The position numbers and the translations under genes were made by a program. DNA of 64,000 nucleotides from assembly GCA_902470365.1 (NCBI GenBank), contig CABRFZ010000009.1, positions 4,021 through 68,020 on the forward strand, written 5' to 3'. Numbering within the stretch: the first letter of the stretch is position 1; each line of letters opens with the position of its first letter. The notes beneath the pieces are model-generated. The model was given only the letters and a program-made list of their open reading frames with translations. It did no database searches and was not told the DNA's origin. The stretch comes from an uncultured Collinsella sp. Its GTDB lineage: Bacteria > Actinomycetota > Coriobacteriia > Coriobacteriales > Coriobacteriaceae. Positions 24,116 to 32,919 of this stretch are shown one piece after another.

Positions 24116-25113
24116 TTCTCGTGGTAGGTGGCGCGCATTCGGGGAAGAGGACCTTCGTGCGCGAAAAGCTCGGGTTCGCGGCGGACGATTTCATCGACGC
24201 GGCGCAGCTTGCGGAGGGCGGCGTGCCCGCGGCTTTTGCCGGCCGTGTCGCGTACCGTGCTGAGGAACTCGTACGCGCGCTCGACGCTGACCGGGCGCTC
24301 GAGCGGTTGATCGGCTTCGACGCAGTGATTCTGCCCTTGGTCGGCTCGGGGGTCGTCCCCATGCGTGCGGAAGACGCCCAATGGCGCGAGCGCGCGGGGC
24401 GTCTGGGATGCGCGCTCGCTGCGCGCGCCGACGTCGTCGTGCACATGACGTGCGGGATCCCCCAGGTTATCAAAGGAAACCTTGCCGATGCGCCTCGAGG
24501 GACGCAGGGCGCGAGCGCGCCTTTGGAAGTCGTCTTCGTGCGCCATGGTGCCACGGCGGGCACGGAAGACCATCGCTACAGCGGGGCGGGCACCGACGAG
24601 CCCCTGTCGAGCGCGGGCGAGCGCGCTTTGCGCGACCTCGCGTGCGATCGTGACGTGTTCCGTGTTATCACGAGTGGTATGGCCCGCACCGACCAGACGG
24701 CGCGCATCCTCTTCCCGAACGCGGAGCTTATGGCGTGCCCCGGTCTGCGCGAGATGGATTTCGGTGACTTCGAGGGGCGAAGCGCCGCCGAGCTTAAAGA
24801 GGATGTGCGCTACCGCGCCTGGGTAGACTCCTGGTGCGAGACGCGCTGCCCGCATGGCGAGGACAAGGGCGATTTCACCCGCCGCGTCGTCGCAGCGTTT
24901 CGGGAGGCGTGCGAATCGGAGCGCGCCCAGGGGAGCGGGCGCGCCGTCTTCGTCGTTCACGCGGGTACCGTGAAAGCGCTGCTCTCCGAGCTAGCTGTCC
25001 CGAAAATGGGATACTTCGACGTGCATACCGAGCCGGGCGGCGCATGGGCCGCCAGCTGGGATGGGCGCTGCCTTCTCGACGTTCGCCCCGCTTCGGGGGG
25101 CGATGTCCTGTGA
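24112..25113 (+). CDS. Fusion of CobU-like P-loop domain with CobC-type histidine phosphatase
   Basis: A 333-residue two-domain protein. Residues 1-~125 resemble a shortened CobU/CobP: P-loop GGAHSGKRTFV at the start and the family end VVVHMTCGIPQVIKG. Residues ~140-325 are a phosphoglycerate-mutase-like histidine phosphatase with the catalytic VRHGATAG, GLREMDFGDFEGR and VVHAGTVKALL, matching CobC (alpha-ribazole-5'-phosphate phosphatase). The start overlaps the cobS stop (ATGA). The fusion would couple lower-ligand dephosphorylation with aminocobinamide-phosphate chemistry, or the kinase half may have become regulatory. Full CobU is two genes upstream, so the N-terminal half is at least partly redundant. 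Confidence 0.8.
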   Translation: MILVVGGAHSGKRTFVREKLGFAADDFIDAAQLAEGGVPAAFAGRVAYRAEELVRALDADRALERLIGFDAVILPLVGSGVVPMRAEDAQWRERAGRLGCALAARADVVVHMTCGIPQVIKGNLADAPRGTQGASAPLEVVFVRHGATAGTEDHRYSGAGTDEPLSSAGERALRDLACDRDVFRVITSGMARTDQTARILFPNAELMACPGLREMDFGDFEGRSAAELKEDVRYRAWVDSWCETRCPHGEDKGDFTRRVVAAFREACESERAQGSGRAVFVVHAGTVKALLSELAVPKMGYFDVHTEPGGAWAASWDGRCLLDVRPASGGDVL

Positions 25114-26087
25114 TGACCATTCTTGCCGTCGCCGCCGGGTTCGCGGCCGACCTTGCCTTCGGCGACCCGCGCTGGCTTCCCCATCCCGTCGTCGCCATGG
25201 GGCGCGCGATCACGTGGGCCGAAGGCCGCCTGCGGCGCGTATTCCCGCAAACGTCCACGGGCACGCGCGCCGCAGGGCTTGTGCTCGCCGTGGCGCTTCC
25301 GCTTGCGTGTGGGCTTTTGACCTGGGGAATCCTGCATCTTTGCGGCATGGTTCACTCCGGCTTGCGCTTCGTGGCCGAGGCATGGGCGAGCTATCAGATT
25401 CTCGCGGCATGCGAGCTGCGCCGCCAGAGCCTGGCCGTGGCCCGCGCGTTCTCGAAGGGCGGCCTTGTCGCGGCGCGCGAAGCCGTCGGGCTCATCGTGG
25501 GACGCGACACATCTGTTCTCGACGAGCAGGGCGTCGCGCGCGCCGCCGTGGAAACGGTGGCGGAGAACGCGAGCGACGGCGTCATCGGGCCGCTTTTCTA
25601 CCTTATGATCGGGGGTGCGCCCTTGGGCATGGCGTACAAGGCGGTGAATACGCTCGACAGCATGGTGGGTTACAAAAACGAGCGCTACATCGACTTCGGC
25701 TGCGCCTCGGCGCGCCTCGACGATGCGGTGAACTGGATTCCCTCGCGCTTATCGGCCCTGCTCATGATCGCCGTGTGCCCGATCGTCGGGCTCGACGCGC
25801 GCGGGGCGGCGCGCATCTGGCGCCGCGACAGGCGTCGCCATGCGAGCCCCAACGCGGCTCAGACCGAGTCAGCATGTGCGGGCGCGCTCGGCCTGCGCCT
25901 GGCAGGACCCGCGGTGTATTTCGGCAAGCTCGTTGAGAAACCGACGATAGGCGACGCGTCCCGCGAAATCGAGTGGGGCGACATCGTCCGGGCGACAAGG
26001 CTCATGCTCGCCGCGTCCGTATGCGCGCTCGTCGTCTTCGGCGCCGCGCGCGCGGCGGTCGTGCTCGCCGTGGGGGCGATGGCATGA
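25113..26087 (+). CDS. cbiB: Adenosylcobinamide-phosphate synthase
   Basis: A 324-residue polytopic membrane protein that attaches the aminopropanol (phosphate) arm to adenosylcobyric acid. The N-terminal FGDPRWLPHPVVAMGR is the family signature. AVNTLDSMVGYKNERYIDFG and ENASDGVIGPLFY follow, also diagnostic. The ATG at 25113 shares one base with the previous stop (TGATG). CobD downstream supplies the aminopropanol phosphate. Confidence 0.93.
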   Translation: MTILAVAAGFAADLAFGDPRWLPHPVVAMGRAITWAEGRLRRVFPQTSTGTRAAGLVLAVALPLACGLLTWGILHLCGMVHSGLRFVAEAWASYQILAACELRRQSLAVARAFSKGGLVAAREAVGLIVGRDTSVLDEQGVARAAVETVAENASDGVIGPLFYLMIGGAPLGMAYKAVNTLDSMVGYKNERYIDFGCASARLDDAVNWIPSRLSALLMIAVCPIVGLDARGAARIWRRDRRRHASPNAAQTESACAGALGLRLAGPAVYFGKLVEKPTIGDASREIEWGDIVRATRLMLAASVCALVVFGAARAAVVLAVGAMA

Positions 26088-27307
26088 GGGAAGACCACAC
26101 TGCGTCCCGGGCTACCGGGGGAATCCTGCGCGCCCGTACGCATGGGGGTAGCTCGCAATCGCTCGGCATCGCTTGCGAAGGGGGCGCCTCCGACCTCATC
26201 GACTTCTCGGTGAACGTGAATCCGGCAGGCCCCTCGCCGCGCGCCGTCGCCGCAGCTTGCAAGGCGCTTTCTCGAATCGACGCCTACCCCGATAGGGAAA
26301 GTCTCGCCCTCGTTCGCGCCCTTGCGCGCGCCCAGGGCATTCCCGAAGATACTATCGTCTGCGGCGCGGGCGCGTCCGACATCATCTGGCGGCTCGCCGC
26401 GGCGGTGCGCCCGAAACGCATCGTCGTGTGCGCGCCGACGTTCTCTGACTATGCGGAGGCGGCATCGTACTACGGCGCATGCGTGCAGGAGTTCCCGCTC
26501 TCCGAAGCGGACGACTTCGACGTGCCCGCCTCCTTCGCCCGCGCGATCGAGGGGCCGGGAGACGTGGCGTACCTCTGCAATCCGAACAACCCGACGGGGC
26601 GCCTCGTCGACCCCCGCGTGATCGATGCCGCGGCTTGCCGCTGCGAGCAGGCGGGCGCGTTGCTCGTCGTGGACGAGTGCTTCCTCGGATTTGCGCCCGA
26701 CGCCCGCGAAAGGAGCGTGGCCGCACGCGCCGCGTGTTCGCGCCATGTGGCCGTGCTCTCCGCGTTCACCAAGCTCTACGGAATGGCGGGGTTACGGTTG
26801 GGATATCTGATCAGCGGAAACGCCCAACTCATCGAGGGGATTCGCCGGGCGGGGCAGGCATGGCCTGTCTCCTCGGTCGCCGAGGCCGCGGGCATCGCCG
26901 CCCTAGAAGACGTCGAATACGTCTCGCGCACGCGCGATGTACTGGCGGGCGAGCGAGCGTGGCTTTCCCACGAGCTCTCCTCGCTCGGGCTTTCCGTCGT
27001 GCCGTCGGATGCGAACTTCCTTTTAGTCCGCACGCCGGCGAAAGACATCCCCGAGCGCCTGTATAAACAGGGGGTTTTGGTCCGCACGTGCGACTCGTTT
27101 TCGGTACTGTCCCGTTTCTGGTGCCGCGTCGCGGTGCGCACGCGCAAGGAGAACGCCCGGCTTGTGATGGCGTTCAGTCGCGCGCTTCGGGCGGAAGGCG
27201 CTTCGGGCGAAGGCGAACCCGACGAACGGGGCGGCGCTTCTTGCAGCGGCGCTATGGCGGGCGCGGATGGCCGAGGCTCGGAGAAGGAGGTCGATACCCG
27301 TGGGTAG
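26084..27307 (+). CDS. cobD: L-threonine-O-3-phosphate decarboxylase (PLP enzyme)
   Basis: A 407-residue fold-type I aminotransferase-like enzyme making (R)-1-amino-2-propanol phosphate. It shows DFSVNVNPAGPSP at the N-terminus, CNPNNPTGRLVD, LLVVDECFLGFAPD, and the PLP-binding lysine in SAFTKLYGMAGLRLGYL. The C-terminal ~45 residues are a Gly/Glu/Ala-rich tail without an obvious fold. The start overlaps cbiB (ATGA) and the stop lies inside the cbiP start. The threonine kinase that makes its substrate is not in the window. Confidence 0.92.
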   Translation: MREDHTASRATGGILRARTHGGSSQSLGIACEGGASDLIDFSVNVNPAGPSPRAVAAACKALSRIDAYPDRESLALVRALARAQGIPEDTIVCGAGASDIIWRLAAAVRPKRIVVCAPTFSDYAEAASYYGACVQEFPLSEADDFDVPASFARAIEGPGDVAYLCNPNNPTGRLVDPRVIDAAACRCEQAGALLVVDECFLGFAPDARERSVAARAACSRHVAVLSAFTKLYGMAGLRLGYLISGNAQLIEGIRRAGQAWPVSSVAEAAGIAALEDVEYVSRTRDVLAGERAWLSHELSSLGLSVVPSDANFLLVRTPAKDIPERLYKQGVLVRTCDSFSVLSRFWCRVAVRTRKENARLVMAFSRALRAEGASGEGEPDERGGASCSGAMAGADGRGSEKEVDTRG

Positions 27308-28799
27308 GGCGAAGCCCATCATGATCCAGGGCACCATGTCGAACGCGGGGAAGAGCCTGCTTGCGGCGGGGCTGTGCCGTGTGCTTTCGCAGGACGGCCT
27401 GCGCGTGGCTCCCTTCAAGAGCCAGAACATGGCGCTCAACAGCGGTGTCACGGCCGACGGGCTCGAGATGGGGCGCGCCCAGATCATGCAGGCCGAGGCG
27501 TGCGGCATCGCGCCCGACGTGCGCATGAACCCCATCCTGCTCAAGCCCGAAAGCGACCACCGAAGCCAGCTTATCGTGGCCGGCAAGGCGCAGGGAGCCT
27601 TTGCTGCGAGGGACTACTTCGCGCGAAAGAAGGCGCTCATGCCGCAGATTTTGGAGGCGTTCGATTCGCTCGCGGAGGAAAACGACGTCATCGTCATCGA
27701 GGGCGCCGGCAGCCCCGTCGAAATCAACCTTGCCGAAAACGACATCGTCAACATGGGGCTCGCGCGCGCCGTGTCCTCCCCCGTGCTGCTCGCGGGCGAC
27801 ATCGACCCAGGCGGGGTGTTTGCCCAGCTCTACGGCACGGTCGCGCTCCTTGCGCCCGAGGACCGCGCGCTTTTGCGGGGGCTTGTGGTGAACAAGTTCC
27901 GCGGCGATGTGGAAATCCTGCGCCCGGGTTTGGCCCCGCTCGAGAAGATGTGCGGGGTTCCCGTCGTGGGGGTCGTGCCGTATCTTAAGCTCGACCTGGA
28001 CGACGAGGACTCGCTCGCGCCGCGCCTATCTGCCCGCGAGGCGCGCGGCGTCATCGACGTCGCCGTCGTGAGCCTTCCGCACCTGTCGAACTTCACCGAC
28101 TTCGACCCGCTTTCGCGCGTGCCCGGCGTGGGCGTGCGCTACGTTTCCTCGACGACCGATCTGGGCCGGCCCGACCTTGTGGTGCTCCCCGGCTCGAAGA
28201 CCACGCTCGACGATGCGCGCTGGCTTGCGGCTAGCGGCATCGGAGCCTGTGTGCGCGCGCTTTCGGGCGCGGGCACGCCGGTGCTCGGCATATGCGGAGG
28301 TTACCAGCTTTTGGGAGACGAGCTTTCCGACCCGCACGGCAGGGAAGGCGCTGGCACCGCGCGCGGGCTCGGGCTCATCCCTGCAAGTACGGTGTTCAAG
28401 GAGGAAAAGCGCCTCGCCCAGTCGGAGCTGCGCATCACGGGCGCCCAAGGCGCGTTCTCGGTGTGGAACGGCATGACGGCGCGCGGGTACGAGATTCACG
28501 ATGGCGAAACGACCGTCTCCTGCGCCCCTGCGGGCACGATTGGCGGCAAACCAGAAGGCGCGGCCTGCGGAAATGTGTTCGGTACCTATCTCCACGGCCT
28601 GTTCGACGAACCGGGGGTGGCACTCGCCCTCGCGCGCTCGCTCGCGCGCATGCGCGGCTTGCCCGAGAGCGTCGTGGGTGCTGAGGGCGCGGTGTCCGCG
28701 GCCGATCACCGTGCGCGCGAGTTCGACCGCCTGGCCGACTCCGTGCGCGGGGCGCTCGACATGGAGTATGTCTACCGCATTATCGAGGAGGGCGTATGA
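27300..28799 (+). CDS. cbiP: Cobyric acid synthase (adenosylcobyrinate b,d,e,g-amidase)
   Basis: A 499-residue glutamine-dependent amidase completing four side-chain amidations. It starts GRAKPIMIQGTMSNAGKS with PFKSQNMALNSGVT close behind, the family hallmark. The C-terminal glutamine amidotransferase half has LGICGGYQLLG (catalytic cysteine) and GYEIHDGET (histidine region). GTG 27300 is chosen, inside the end of cobD and after AGAAGGAGG at 27279-27287. The stop overlaps the next ATG. Confidence 0.93.
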   Translation: MGRAKPIMIQGTMSNAGKSLLAAGLCRVLSQDGLRVAPFKSQNMALNSGVTADGLEMGRAQIMQAEACGIAPDVRMNPILLKPESDHRSQLIVAGKAQGAFAARDYFARKKALMPQILEAFDSLAEENDVIVIEGAGSPVEINLAENDIVNMGLARAVSSPVLLAGDIDPGGVFAQLYGTVALLAPEDRALLRGLVVNKFRGDVEILRPGLAPLEKMCGVPVVGVVPYLKLDLDDEDSLAPRLSAREARGVIDVAVVSLPHLSNFTDFDPLSRVPGVGVRYVSSTTDLGRPDLVVLPGSKTTLDDARWLAASGIGACVRALSGAGTPVLGICGGYQLLGDELSDPHGREGAGTARGLGLIPASTVFKEEKRLAQSELRITGAQGAFSVWNGMTARGYEIHDGETTVSCAPAGTIGGKPEGAACGNVFGTYLHGLFDEPGVALALARSLARMRGLPESVVGAEGAVSAADHRAREFDRLADSVRGALDMEYVYRIIEEGV

Positions 28800-29311
28800 T
28801 CCACGTGTATCATGGCGACGGCAAAGGTAAGACCACGGCGGCGATGGGCCTCGCCCTTCGCATGCTCGCCGCAGGCCGCCGCGTCGTCGTCGTGCAGTTC
28901 CTGAAAGACGGCGAAAGCGGGGAGGTGCGCCTGCTCGCCGAGCATTTCGGCGTGCCCGTGTTCGCGGGGAAGGCGTCGGACAAGTTTACCTGGTCCATGA
29001 CGTCGGAAGAACTTGCCGCGACGCGCGAGCTGCACGATGGGAACCTTGCTTCCGCGCTCGCCGAGCTCGAGGGCGCGCAGGAGGGGCTGCTCGTGCTCGA
29101 CGAGGCGCTCGACGCGCTTTCGAAGGGGCTTGTCGACGAGTCGCTCGTGGACCGCGCGCTCGATATGTCCGCGCGCGGCGTCGAAGTAGCGCTTACCGGG
29201 CGCGCGCCTTCCCGCAAGATCGTGGAGAAGGCCGACTACATAACCGAGATGCGGTGCGAGAAACACCCCTACGCTCAGGGGATATGTGCAAGGGAAGGAG
29301 TGGAGTACTAG
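28796..29311 (+). CDS. cobO: Corrinoid adenosyltransferase (CobA/CobO/BtuR family)
   Basis: A 171-residue ATP:cob(I)alamin/cobyrinate adenosyltransferase forming the Co-C5' bond. It has a P-loop HGDGKGKTTAAMGLALR at the N-terminus, VVVVQFLKDG, and LLVLDEALDALSKG. It ends KHPYAQGICAREGVEY, matching the family's C-terminal lid region. It overlaps cbiP by 4 bases (ATGA) and its stop abuts cbiC. Confidence 0.92.
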   Translation: MIHVYHGDGKGKTTAAMGLALRMLAAGRRVVVVQFLKDGESGEVRLLAEHFGVPVFAGKASDKFTWSMTSEELAATRELHDGNLASALAELEGAQEGLLVLDEALDALSKGLVDESLVDRALDMSARGVEVALTGRAPSRKIVEKADYITEMRCEKHPYAQGICAREGVEY

Positions 29312-29953
29312 ATGGATTCCAAGGAGATGGCGCCCGGCGACATCGAGCGGCGCAGCTTCGAGATCATCACCGAAGAGCTCGGCGGCCGCACGTTCCCGCC
29401 GCTCGAAGAGCCCGTCGTGAAGCGCGTCATCCACACCACTGCCGACTTCTCGTACGCCGATTCCCTCGTGTTCACCCATGACGCCGCGCACTGTGCGCTC
29501 GACGCACTGCACGCAGGGGCCACGGTGCTCACCGACACGAACATGGCGCTCGCAGGCATAAGCAAGCCCGCGCTTGCGAAGCTCGGCTGCAAGGCCGTGT
29601 GCTACATGGCTGACCCTGATGTCGCCGCGGCTGCGCGCGCCGCGGGCACGACTCGCGCCGTTGCGAGCATGGACAAAGCTTGCGGCATCGAGGGTCCGCT
29701 CATCGTGGCCGTCGGTAACGCTCCCACAGCACTTCTGCGCCTCGCCGAGCTCATGGACGCGGGGAAGATCGCGCCCGCGCTCGTCATTGGGGTGCCGGTC
29801 GGGTTTGTGAACGTGGTCGAGGCGAAAGAGGAGCTACTCGCGCGACGCGTGCCGGCCATCGTCGCGAGGGGTCGCAAGGGCGGCTCGACCGTGGCGGCCG
29901 CTATTATGAACGCGCTTCTCTACCAGATCACGCGCCCAGGCGGCCCGAAGTGA
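29312..29953 (+). CDS. cbiC: Cobalt-precorrin-8 methylmutase
   Basis: A 213-residue enzyme moving the C11 methyl to C12 to give cobyrinate. The catalytic histidine is in KRVIHTTADFSYAD (about residue 40). TDTNMALAGISK, AVGNAPTALLRLAELMD and GVPVGFVNVVEAKEEL are typical CbiC/CobH segments. The start lies directly after the cobO stop, and the stop overlaps cbiJ as GTGA. Confidence 0.94.
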   Translation: MDSKEMAPGDIERRSFEIITEELGGRTFPPLEEPVVKRVIHTTADFSYADSLVFTHDAAHCALDALHAGATVLTDTNMALAGISKPALAKLGCKAVCYMADPDVAAAARAAGTTRAVASMDKACGIEGPLIVAVGNAPTALLRLAELMDAGKIAPALVIGVPVGFVNVVEAKEELLARRVPAIVARGRKGGSTVAAAIMNALLYQITRPGGPK

Positions 29954-30723
29954 CGGCGCCCGCATCCGCGCCGGCGCTGCGCATCTTCGCCGGCACCACC
30001 GAGGGCCGCCTTCTGTGCGAATGGGCGAGCGGGGCGGGCATCCCCGCCCGTGCCTACGCGGCAACCGAGTACGGAGGTGAGCTTTTGGGCGAGCTTCCGG
30101 GCATCGAGGTGCATTCGGGCAGGCTCGACGAGGCCGACATGGAGCGCGAGCTTTCCGGCGCGCGCATCGTCGTCGACGCCACGCATCCCTTCGCTACGCT
30201 CGCAAGCGGCAACATCCGGGCCGCTTCGCTCGCCGTGGGTGCACGATGCCTGCGCCTTGCGCGCCCGGTCGAGGCGCTGCCCAAAGGCGTCGTCTCGGTC
30301 GCGTCGATCGCCTGCGCGGCGCGCTTTCTCTCCGAGAACCCGGGTCGCGCGCTTCTCACGACGGGGAGCAAGGAGCTTGCTCCCTACACGCGCGTCGCCG
30401 ATTTCGCGGAGCGCTTCTTCGTGCGTGTGCTCCCGCTGCCCGGTGCTATAACGAAGTGCATCGACACGGGGTTTTCGCCGTCGCACGTCATCGGCATGCA
30501 GGGGCCCTTCACCCGCGAGCTCAACGAGGCGATGCTTCGGCAGGTGGGCGCCCAGTGGCTTGTGACCAAGGACTCGGGAACCGTAGGCGGCACGGCCGAG
30601 AAGATCGCCTCCGCGCACGACGTGGGAGCGCGCTGTATCGTGGTCGCCCGTCCCGCCGAGGGAGGCGGGGCCCTTTCGCTTCGGGAAGTGAAAGACGCGC
30701 TCTTACGGGAGTTCGCGCGCTAG
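29950..30723 (+). CDS. cbiJ: Cobalt-precorrin-6A reductase
   Basis: A 257-residue NAD(P)H-dependent reductase of the corrin ring. Features are FAGTTEGRLLCEWASGAGI at the N-terminus, VVDATHPFATLASGNIRAA, and QGPFTRELNEAMLRQV plus KDSGTVGGTAEKI near the C-terminus, as in CbiJ/CobK. Its GTG overlaps the cbiC stop. It is the last gene of the 17-gene run; about 130 bases later the island ends at a repeat. Confidence 0.92.
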   Translation: MTAPASAPALRIFAGTTEGRLLCEWASGAGIPARAYAATEYGGELLGELPGIEVHSGRLDEADMERELSGARIVVDATHPFATLASGNIRAASLAVGARCLRLARPVEALPKGVVSVASIACAARFLSENPGRALLTTGSKELAPYTRVADFAERFFVRVLPLPGAITKCIDTGFSPSHVIGMQGPFTRELNEAMLRQVGAQWLVTKDSGTVGGTAEKIASAHDVGARCIVVARPAEGGGALSLREVKDALLREFAR

Positions 30724-30852
30724 GCGCTCGCCGCGCATGCGTGCCCTCCCGCCTGCGAGGAGGAGCGCCCCGAGCAAGCTCGAACCGTACAAGACCTTCA
30801 TCAGCCAATAACTCGAGGACGACGCCCGGAACTGGCGCAAGCAGCCCTTCAA
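30724..30852 (-). pseudogene. Possible truncated gene end at the right island border
   Basis: On the minus strand an open frame reads ...SYWLMKVLYGSSLLGALLLAG and stops at 30703, antisense to the end of cbiJ. The hydrophobic run looks like the end of a membrane protein, and the frame's N-terminal side runs straight into the repeat at 30853, so any gene would be cut there. I cannot name the family. It may be a chance frame in GC-rich DNA. Confidence 0.25.
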
Positions 30853-30853
30853 T

Positions 30854-30922
30854 AAGTTGCGGTGAAATAGTGTCTGTTTTTGCTGCTTGATAGCATATTC
30901 AGTCCCTAATTCACCGCAACTT
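30854..30922. repeat. Family 1 palindromic repeat, copy C, right border of the cobalamin island
   Basis: Complete 69-bp element: left arm AAGTTGCGGTGAAATAGTGT from 30854 and right arm ending TTCACCGCAACTT at 30922. Its first 22 bases (30853-30874) equal the orphan arm at 8823-8844. It lies 12 bases beyond the macB-type permease stop, so as RNA it could also end that operon's transcript. Confidence 0.9.
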
Positions 30923-30934
30923 GTTGGTGGTGGC

Positions 30935-32149
30935 TTACTGGTAGCGTAGGCACTCCACCGGGTCGAGCTTTGCGGCGCGGCGGGCGGGGTAGAAGCCAAA
31001 GATTACGCCGATACCGACGGAGACGGCGAAGGCCAGCAGCACCGTGGCGATTGAAAAGCTCGGTGTGATTTGCCCGCTGGCACCGAGCTCGCCGAGAACC
31101 CCTGATCCTGCTGCAAACATCGCAAGAGCCCATGCCAGCAGATAACCAATCAGGACACCCAATAGTCCGCCGGTGACGCACAGCGCCGAGGATTCGGCCA
31201 AAAACTGCGCGGTGATATCGCGACGACTTGCGCCCAGAGCGCGGCGGATGCCGATCTCGCGGATGCGCTCCGTTACGTTGGTAAGCATCATATTCATAAT
31301 GCCGATACCGCCGACAAGTAGCGAGATGCTGGCGACAGCACCCATGATGAGCGAGAACGCGCCCATAAAGGAGTTGAGTGCATCGATAGCGCTTTTCATG
31401 GATGTCGCCGATACACTGTCGTACTCATCCTCCTCCGCGATGCCCTTCATCGCGCGCACCTTGGACTCAATGGTCTTACAAAGCTCATCCATGTCCGTGC
31501 CCTCGGCGGCAAGTGCCGTCACGCTGGGGAATGAAGGATTCTCGTCGCCAAACAGCCCGGAGATGGTTTCGCGTGGCATATACAGCGTGAGCGAGCCCAT
31601 GGAGTCGCTGCCGCCATCAATCACGCCTACAATCTGCACCTCGCCGTTGGACACCTTGATGGTTTTCCCCAGCGCATCCTGTTCGTTGCCGTAAAGCTGA
31701 TCGGCGCCGTTGCGGCTGATGAGCGCCACGCGCGAGCCTGATTGGGACTCGGCCTGGGAATAGGTGCGCCCCGCAACGAGCTTGCTGGCCCCCACGGCGT
31801 CGAGCATGTCGCTATCGACGCCCTGCGCCATGACGGTATAGCTTTTATCGCCGGTCTTGTACTCGGTGTACGCGCTGTCGACAATGCCAATCTGCTCTAT
31901 CTGCGGCACCAGTTTTTGAAGCTTCTCGATGTCCGACTCGGTGAGTTCTTGCGACGAATAGATTTGCACCATGCGTGCCGCATTGAGGCCCAGACTGTTG
32001 ACCAGGCTGTTTTGGATGCCGCCGATGAGCGACGTCATGGCGATAACCGAGGCGATGCCGATGACAATGCCCAGGATGGTGAGCAGGCTGCGCCCCTTGT
32101 TGGCCTCGAGCGAGTGAAGGGCTTCCTGGATAAGATCGCGGGCGCTCAT
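30935..32149 (-). CDS. MacB-type ABC transporter permease
   Basis: A 404-residue FtsX/MacB permease with an N-terminal membrane helix (SLLTILGIVIGIASVIAMTSL), a ~200-residue extracytoplasmic MacB-PCD domain and three C-terminal helices. TERIREIGIRRALGASRRDI is the conserved cytoplasmic loop. The C-terminus FYPARRAAKLDPVECLRYQ is family typical. It overlaps the ATPase gene by 4 bases. With the ATPase and membrane-fusion gene it forms a three-gene exporter for peptides, drugs or lipoproteins; the substrate is unknown. Confidence 0.92.
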   Translation of the reverse strand: MSARDLIQEALHSLEANKGRSLLTILGIVIGIASVIAMTSLIGGIQNSLVNSLGLNAARMVQIYSSQELTESDIEKLQKLVPQIEQIGIVDSAYTEYKTGDKSYTVMAQGVDSDMLDAVGASKLVAGRTYSQAESQSGSRVALISRNGADQLYGNEQDALGKTIKVSNGEVQIVGVIDGGSDSMGSLTLYMPRETISGLFGDENPSFPSVTALAAEGTDMDELCKTIESKVRAMKGIAEEDEYDSVSATSMKSAIDALNSFMGAFSLIMGAVASISLLVGGIGIMNMMLTNVTERIREIGIRRALGASRRDITAQFLAESSALCVTGGLLGVLIGYLLAWALAMFAAGSGVLGELGASGQITPSFSIATVLLAFAVSVGIGVIFGFYPARRAAKLDPVECLRYQ

Positions 32150-32919
32150 GCCACCACTCCTTTCGGCGGGTTGGCGGAGGCGGAAATCATGGGCGGGCTA
32201 TCTACGGCGCTGCGCAGGGTCCGCGGTGCATGTGGAATATACGCGCCGTCGTGAATGCGACCGTCGCGGATGGTCACGGCACGGTCGGCCTCGGCGGCGA
32301 TGTCGGGGTCGTGTGTGATAAGCACGATGGTTTTGCCGCGCTTCTGGAGCTTATGGAAGGTTTCCATCACAAGCGCTCCGGTAGCGGAGTCCAGGTTTCC
32401 CGTCGGCTCGTCGGCCAGAATGATGGGCGGGTCATTGACGAGGGCGCGCGCGATTGCGACGCGCTGCATCTGGCCGCCCGAGAGCTCGGATATGCGGTGG
32501 TCCCAGTGGTCGACGGGCAGCGTGACAGCCTGCAGCGCGTGCACGGCGCGCATTTCGCGCTGGCTACGGGGCACATTGGTGTAGGCCAGCGGCAGCATCA
32601 CATTTTCGATAACCGACAGGCGCGGCAGCAGGTTGAAGCTCTGAAAGACAAAGCCAATGCTCAGGGCGCGAACTTCGGTGAGCTCCTCATCATCGAGCTC
32701 GGCCACGTTGAGCCCTTGCAGGTAGTAGTCGCCCGCCGTCGGCTTATCCAGACAGCCTAGGATGTTCATGAGCGTCGACTTGCCCGAGCCCGAGGGGCCG
32801 GTGATAGCGACGAATTCGCCGGGATTTACCGCCAGGCTCACGTTGTGCAGGATGTGGGTGCACCCCGCCTCGCTCTCAAAGATGCGGTGCACGTTGCGGA
32901 TGTCGATAACGGGACGCAT
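32146..32919 (-). CDS. MacB/LolD-type ABC transporter ATPase
   Basis: A 257-residue ATPase with Walker [11 protein letters not shown]-loop FVFQSFNLL, signature [15 protein letters not shown], Walker [14 protein letters not shown] and H-loop LITHD. It is a standard partner of the FtsX-type permease immediately downstream. A ~30-residue C-terminal extension ([15 protein letters not shown]) follows the core. Its ATG shares one base with the preceding stop (TAATG), so the three genes form one coupled operon. Confidence 0.93.
   Translation of the reverse strand: MRPVIDIRNVHRIFESEAGCTHILHNVSLAVNPGEFVAITGPSGSGKSTLMNILGCLDKPTAGDYYLQGLNVAELDDEELTEVRALSIGFVFQSFNLLPRLSVIENVMLPLAYTNVPRSQREMRAVHALQAVTLPVDHWDHRISELSGGQMQRVAIARALVNDPPIILADEPTGNLDSATGALVMETFHKLQKRGKTIVLITHDPDIAAEADRAVTIRDGRIHDGAYIPHAPRTLRSAVDSPPMISASANPPKGVVA

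Noticed and set aside
24834..25112. Earlier in-frame start for cbiB adding ~93 residues
   Set aside because: That region is the end of the CobU-like/CobC fusion in another frame and is Arg/Gly-rich; CbiB begins with MTILAVAAGF at 25113.
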